From the NCBI RefSeq assembly GCF_024606225.1, contig NZ_JAGRPU010000013.1, positions 1 to 64,000 on the forward strand: a DNA stretch of 64,000 nucleotides, in the 5' to 3' direction. The notes under the pieces were generated by a model, which was given only the letters and a program-made list of their open reading frames with translations, made no database searches and had not been told where the DNA came from. The DNA is from Endozoicomonas sp. ISHI1. GTDB taxonomy: Bacteria > Pseudomonadota > Gammaproteobacteria > Pseudomonadales > Endozoicomonadaceae. Shown here piece after piece: positions 62,957 to 64,000 of the stretch (the first letter of the stretch is position 1; each line of letters opens with the position of its first letter). Made by a program: the position numbers and the translations under genes.

Positions 62957-63994
62957 ATGCAGGCAGTTCGAATGGCCTTATCCAGTCTGATAGGAACTTT
63001 CCTTTTGCTGTCCGTGGCTCATGGGGAAGCTGAACAAGCATGTTGGCTTACGACACATATCAACGGCTCCTATAACGTGGATGCTCTCTCTGAAATCATG
63101 GAAACCGGTAACGATGTACCACTCTGTGTGGCGCATTCACTGGTAGGATCTGGTGTTGAGGTCGGATATGTTGGTTACTACACAGGAGCAGGCACTCCGG
63201 TTCTGGCCTGTTTGTACAGAGATTCCAGTGGAAGCTACTCCTACAGCTATCAGTTTCAATGGTTGTTGGCTAAATACACTCAGTTACAGCAAGCGAAAAC
63301 CTATAATCCCTATTTGAAAGACCCCGCCGGTATGACCACTGCACTCTTTCTATCAAAACGTGTTTTTGAATTTTGTGACCAAGGGCAGGGAGAGTTCGGG
63401 ATTTTTACTCAGGATGAAACGTATGAGCAACAACCTGTTGCTGGTGGCGACAAAGTTTCCGAAAAAGCCGGGTTTGTCAGGCAGCAACCTAATCTCTGTA
63501 TGGAGAGCAGGGTCGAAAAAGTGCCTGGAGAAAAGCGCAGCTACTTCTCTTTTGGCACTATATCGGCCGACGGTCAGCGCTGTGAGCTGGCTGGGTCTCG
63601 TTATTACGAGACTGTTGACTCAGACAATACCCACAACGGTAGCGCTCTTCATGTTCTGGCAACCCGAATACCCAACAATCAAAAGTGCAGGTTTCCCGAA
63701 TATGTCCGAGGCCAAATTGATGTCTGCAAGTTTGATAAAGGGACTGATAGCGGACATTACTGGATTCGAGACGGGAAAGAAATGAGGCATTCCGCTGTAG
63801 ATCTGAGTGAATGTGCCCTATTCAACTATAAACAAAGGTTCTGCATGGACATGAAGGGCCACTGCATCATTGGCAGAAAAGTCAAACACGGTGATACTGA
63901 TCATAACCGCAACCATTGTTACATCTGTAATGAACAGATCACTCAGGAAGCGAAAAATCTGGACTGGAATACTATCCGGTGTATTACCCCGTGA
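62957..63994 (+). CDS. Cys-rich secreted protein, paralogue 2
   Basis: A 345-residue protein colinear with paralogue 1: signal peptide (MALSSLIGTFLLLSVAHGEA), the same CWLTTH start, ALFLSKRVFEFCDQG centre and the Cys/His-rich C-terminal (RFCMDMKGHCIIGRKV; HNRNHCYICNEQI). Differences concentrate in the middle region (about residues 130-240), which is Gly/Ser/Glu-rich and varies in length. It arose by tandem duplication of about 1.55 kb that included the promoter. Function unknown. Confidence 0.65.
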   Translation: MQAVRMALSSLIGTFLLLSVAHGEAEQACWLTTHINGSYNVDALSEIMETGNDVPLCVAHSLVGSGVEVGYVGYYTGAGTPVLACLYRDSSGSYSYSYQFQWLLAKYTQLQQAKTYNPYLKDPAGMTTALFLSKRVFEFCDQGQGEFGIFTQDETYEQQPVAGGDKVSEKAGFVRQQPNLCMESRVEKVPGEKRSYFSFGTISADGQRCELAGSRYYETVDSDNTHNGSALHVLATRIPNNQKCRFPEYVRGQIDVCKFDKGTDSGHYWIRDGKEMRHSAVDLSECALFNYKQRFCMDMKGHCIIGRKVKHGDTDHNRNHCYICNEQITQEAKNLDWNTIRCITP

Positions 63995-64000
63995 TGTAAG

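Overview
The window looks like a chromosomal segment of a large-genome marine gammaproteobacterium, most probably an Endozoicomonas-type animal symbiont. This is an inference from gene content: a chlamydia/rickettsia-type nucleotide (ATP/ADP) transporter, type III secretion chaperone and translocator-like genes, a giant two-partner-secretion adhesin, a Yej-type peptide importer, SapC and DUF547 proteins, many secreted proteins of no known family, and many toxin-antitoxin and transposon relics. No rRNA or single-copy phylogenetic marker is present, so the genus is not proven.

Layout. (1) 1-9 kb is an accessory island. It holds the end of a REP-type (IS200-like) transposase, several decayed copies of the 3' end of such an element carrying short GGATGTCC repeats, two HigBA-type toxin-antitoxin operons each with an 18-bp palindromic operator, a recombinase scrap, an odd tRNA-Arg(GCG), a McrB-like AAA+ GTPase plus DUF2357/PD-(D/E)XK nuclease pair (type IV restriction-like), and a Vsr endonuclease without a Dcm partner. 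(2) 9-19 kb is mostly secreted or membrane proteins: two unknown secreted proteins (one of 1003 aa), the NTT transporter, an OprD-like porin, an HD phosphohydrolase with a signal peptide, and a polytopic membrane protein. (3) 19-41.6 kb holds a SapC protein, a 6614-aa filamentous TpsA adhesin (nearly 20 kb, one third of the window) and its TpsB outer-membrane transporter, probably co-transcribed. (4) 41.6-45 kb is another degraded patch: an AAA-ATPase relic, a higB toxin killed by one nonsense codon beside an intact higA, a REP-like palindrome, a DUF547 protein and small unknown genes. (5) 45-55 kb carries a four-gene Yej-type peptide ABC importer on the minus strand, an aldo/keto reductase, DUF1244 and a YgiQ radical-SAM protein. 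(6) 55-61 kb carries a type III secretion chaperone/translocator-like pair, a 1063-aa protein of unknown function and a small outer-membrane beta-barrel. (7) 61-64 kb has two tandem paralogues of a Cys-rich secreted protein, duplicated together with their promoters.

Taken together the accessory genes suggest host association: nucleotide uptake (NTT), peptide uptake (Yej), attachment (TpsA/TpsB), effector delivery (T3SS parts) and a secreted repertoire of unknown families. Defence and addiction modules sit in the transposon-scarred islands between them. The most noteworthy items are the giant adhesin with two precise internal repeat arrays, the exported HD phosphohydrolase next to the nucleotide transporter, the McrBC-like/Vsr island, the separate T3SS gene pair, and the duplicated Cys-rich secreted protein whose C-terminus is almost invariant.
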